Shown here piece after piece: positions 61,776 to 64,000 of a stretch of 64,000 nt of DNA. The DNA is from UBA1181 sp963648205. Its GTDB lineage: Bacteria > Bacteroidota > Bacteroidia > Bacteroidales > Paludibacteraceae. The position numbers and the translations under genes were made by a program. Positions within the stretch are counted from its first letter, which is position 1. Each line of letters starts with the position of its first letter. The notes beneath the pieces are model-generated. The model was not told the DNA's origin and did no database searches. It worked only from the letters and a program-made list of their open reading frames with translations. Where the stretch lies: positions 1 to 64,000 of the forward strand of contig CAVJCT010000056.1 in the NCBI GenBank assembly GCA_963648205.1, written 5' to 3'.

Positions 61776-64000
61776 ATGAATCTGAGAACATTTATTGACC
61801 GTCCGGTACTATCATCCGTAATCTCTATTACGTTAGTACTTTTGGGTATCATTGGATTGAAATCATTGCCAATTGAACAATATCCGGACATTGCGCCTCC
61901 GACCATCTTGGTAACGACCACTTACTATGGTGCGAATGCGGAGACTATTCAGAAAGCCGTTATCGCTCCTTTGGAGGAGGCCATCAATGGTGTGGAGGAT
62001 ATGACCTACATGACCTCATCAGCCACCAACCAAGGTAGTGCGACCATCACCGTCTACTTCAAGCAGGGAACAGACCCAGATATGGCAGCGGTGAACGTTC
62101 AGAATAAGGTAGCGACAGCGACAGGATCACTTCCATCAGAGGTAACAGCAGTGGGTGTAACAACCATGAAACGTCAGACCTCTATTTTGCAGGTGTTCTC
62201 GCTCCACAGCCCTCATAACACATACGATGAGAACTTCCTTTCAAACTACATCAACATCAACTTGAAGCCAGAGATTCTTCGTATTCAAGGAGTTGGTGAG
62301 GTTTACACCTTAGGAGCAGATTACTCTATGCGTATCTGGATGAAGCCAGACGTGATGGCACAATACCACCTCGTTCCTTCAGATGTTACTGCTATCTTGG
62401 CAGACCAGAACATTGAGGCAGCAACTGGTACGATTGGAGAGAACTCAAACCAAAACTTCCAGTACACGATGAAGTACAAAGGACGTTTGCAGACTCCAGA
62501 AGAGTTTGGCGAAATCGTCATTAAGAGTACTGAGGATGGCGAAGTTTTGAAATTGAAAGACATTGCCGACATTGAGTTAGGTCGTGATAGTTACGGATTC
62601 GTCGGAACGATGAACGGCCATGAAGGTGTAGGATGTATGATCTTCCAAACCGCAGGATCTAACGCAACAGCCGTCAACGCTGAGATTAACAAATTCTTGG
62701 ACGAAGCCAAGAAATCATTCCCAGCAGATATTGAGATTGACCAAATGATGAGTACGGATGACTTCCTCTACGCATCAATCCACGAGGTTGTGAAAACCTT
62801 GTTCGAGTGTATCGTATTGGTTATCTTGGTGGTGTTGCTCTTCTTGCAAAGTTTCCGTGCCACCATCATTCCGCTCGTCGGAATCATCGTATCATTGGTG
62901 GGTACGTTCGCCTTCATGGCGGTGGCGGGCTTCTCCCTCAACTTGATCACCCTCTTCGCATTGGTGTTGGTAATCGGTACTGTGGTGGATGATGCCATTG
63001 TGGTGGTCGAAGCCGTGCAGGCGAAATTCGATATAGGATATAAGTCCTCCTACATGGCGACACACGATGCAATGAAAGGAATCACGAGTGCCGTTATCAC
63101 CTCATCATTGGTGTTCATGGCAGTATTCGTGCCAGTGTCATTCATGGGTGGAACGAGTGGTGTGTTCTACACACAGTTCGGTATCACAATGGCAGTAGCC
63201 GTTGGTATTTCAGCCGTCAATGCGTTGACGTTAAGTCCTGCGCTGTGTGCCATCCTTCTCCATCCACACGATGAGAAAGAAGAATCAAAAGACACTTTCG
63301 CCAATCGTTTCAAGAAAGCCTTCAATGCTGCATTTGCAACAATGTCTGAAAAATACAGAAACGGTTTGATGTTCCTTTTCAAACGCAAATGGATCGTCGG
63401 AGGTTTGTTGGGTGTTTGTATAGTTCTTTTGATATACTTGATGAACACGACCAAGACCAGCTTGGTGCCAGATGAAGATCAAGGAACTGTCATGGTCAAC
63501 GTTACAACTCCTGCTGGAAGTTCAGTAAAACGTACCAACGAAGTTATGTGTGTGATCAACGACAGAATCATGACCATTCCTGAGGTAAAGAACGTCATGA
63601 AGACCACAGGTTACGGTTTGATTGGAGGTCAAAGTAGTACGAACGGTATGTTTATCGTGAAGTTGAGAGATTGGTCTGAACGTGAAGGAGCTGGTCAAGA
63701 CGTTTCTTCCGTTATCAAGAAAATCTATGGTGCGACAATGGACATCAAGGATGCACAAATCTTCGCCATGGCACCAGGTATGATTCCAGGATACGGTACA
63801 GGTAACTCTATCGACTTGAACGTTCAGGATAAGTTGGGTAACGATATGACTACCTTCTACAACTACACGCAACAATACATCGGAGCATTGAACCAGCGAC
63901 CTGAGATCCAAATGGCATATTCGACCTTTGCGTTGAACCACCCACAATGGCTCGTTGAGTTGGATGCTGCACAATGTAAGCGTTCGGGAGTAGCCCCTTC
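61776..64000 (+). CDS. RND multidrug efflux permease, HAE1 family (partial, runs off right edge)
   Basis: The first ~741 residues are present. The N-terminus MNLRTFIDRPVLSSVISITL and SLPIEQYPDIAPPTILVTT is typical of AcrB-like HAE1 pumps. The TM4 proton-relay aspartates are D405 and D406 in GTVVDDAIVVVE, matching AcrB D407/D408. The porter domain segments and the cytosolic loop around FKRKWIVGGLLGVCIVLLIY are in place. It exports drugs or lipophilic compounds across both membranes using the proton gradient, with the lipoprotein adaptor upstream. The remaining C-terminal spans and any outer-membrane channel gene lie beyond the window. Confidence 0.96.
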   Translation, partial: MNLRTFIDRPVLSSVISITLVLLGIIGLKSLPIEQYPDIAPPTILVTTTYYGANAETIQKAVIAPLEEAINGVEDMTYMTSSATNQGSATITVYFKQGTDPDMAAVNVQNKVATATGSLPSEVTAVGVTTMKRQTSILQVFSLHSPHNTYDENFLSNYININLKPEILRIQGVGEVYTLGADYSMRIWMKPDVMAQYHLVPSDVTAILADQNIEAATGTIGENSNQNFQYTMKYKGRLQTPEEFGEIVIKSTEDGEVLKLKDIADIELGRDSYGFVGTMNGHEGVGCMIFQTAGSNATAVNAEINKFLDEAKKSFPADIEIDQMMSTDDFLYASIHEVVKTLFECIVLVILVVLLFLQSFRATIIPLVGIIVSLVGTFAFMAVAGFSLNLITLFALVLVIGTVVDDAIVVVEAVQAKFDIGYKSSYMATHDAMKGITSAVITSSLVFMAVFVPVSFMGGTSGVFYTQFGITMAVAVGISAVNALTLSPALCAILLHPHDEKEESKDTFANRFKKAFNAAFATMSEKYRNGLMFLFKRKWIVGGLLGVCIVLLIYLMNTTKTSLVPDEDQGTVMVNVTTPAGSSVKRTNEVMCVINDRIMTIPEVKNVMKTTGYGLIGGQSSTNGMFIVKLRDWSEREGAGQDVSSVIKKIYGATMDIKDAQIFAMAPGMIPGYGTGNSIDLNVQDKLGNDMTTFYNYTQQYIGALNQRPEIQMAYSTFALNHPQWLVELDAAQCKRSGVAP

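Noticed and set aside
1..64000. CRISPR array, tRNA, rRNA or insertion sequence
   Set aside because: No regular spacer-repeat pattern, no cloverleaf, no rRNA-like stretch and no transposase motif was found on reading both strands.

Overview
The window looks like a chromosomal segment of a Bacteroidetes bacterium, most likely order Bacteroidales. The evidence is two different type IX secretion (T9SS) C-terminal signals, a Bacteroidetes-type tra (TraE-TraN) gene block, a LAB_N/GT39/GT2 lipid A cluster, an enlarged SecA of about 1100 residues, and repeated TAnnTTTG -7 promoter elements typical of the phylum. No rRNA, tRNA, CRISPR array, insertion sequence or integrase was seen.

Layout. 1-1012: a DUF3791-DUF3990-DUF3791 toxin/antitoxin-like module (minus strand, third gene cut by the window edge). 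1047-2585: YifB/ComM-type AAA protein. 2792-9277: a 2161-residue T9SS-exported protein with about 15 Ig-like repeats. 9358-10682: a stand-alone AAA ATPase behind a palindromic promoter. 10797-11196: a roughly 400-nt structured RNA with its own promoter and terminator, family not recognised. 11266-30549: an 11-gene, 19-kb plus-strand cluster. It encodes an SrfB-like Hsp70/actin-fold ATPase, an SrfC-like P-loop protein, a membrane-tethered subtilase, several membrane proteins, a second GTPase-like protein, and secreted or anchored helical-repeat proteins. This is the most interesting and least understood part. 30550-31035: non-coding, with short repeats and a terminator.

31036-37000: secA-lgt-phosphohexomutase (minus, housekeeping). 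37207-41068: a polyprenyl glycosylphosphotransferase and a secreted HExxH metalloprotease. 41146-50132: an XRE regulator and a minus-strand type IV secretion core (traE, F, G, I, J, K, L, M, N). Relaxase, coupling protein, integrase and traO-Q are absent between its flanks. 50492-51211: a small heat-shock protein and a 37-residue basic peptide behind a near-perfect sigma-54 promoter. 51272-52477 and 57049-58506: two more stand-alone AAA ATPases. 52606-56958: a lipid A/envelope glycan operon (acyloxyacyl hydrolase-like, GT2, GT39, LAB_N). 58774-60210: a PBP4-type D-Ala-D-Ala peptidase. 60552 to the right edge: an RND efflux adaptor and permease (permease cut off).

How it fits together. Most of the window serves the cell envelope: protein export (SecA, Lgt), surface proteins (T9SS cargo), lipid A modification, peptidoglycan trimming and efflux. 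Set into it are accessory modules: the toxin-like pair, three ATPases each with its own palindromic promoter region, the Srf-like cluster and the tra remnant. The Srf-like cluster has cytosolic chaperone-like and GTPase subunits, several membrane proteins, a protease predicted to face the periplasm, and exported helical proteins. I infer an NTP-driven envelope-spanning assembly, but its function is unknown.
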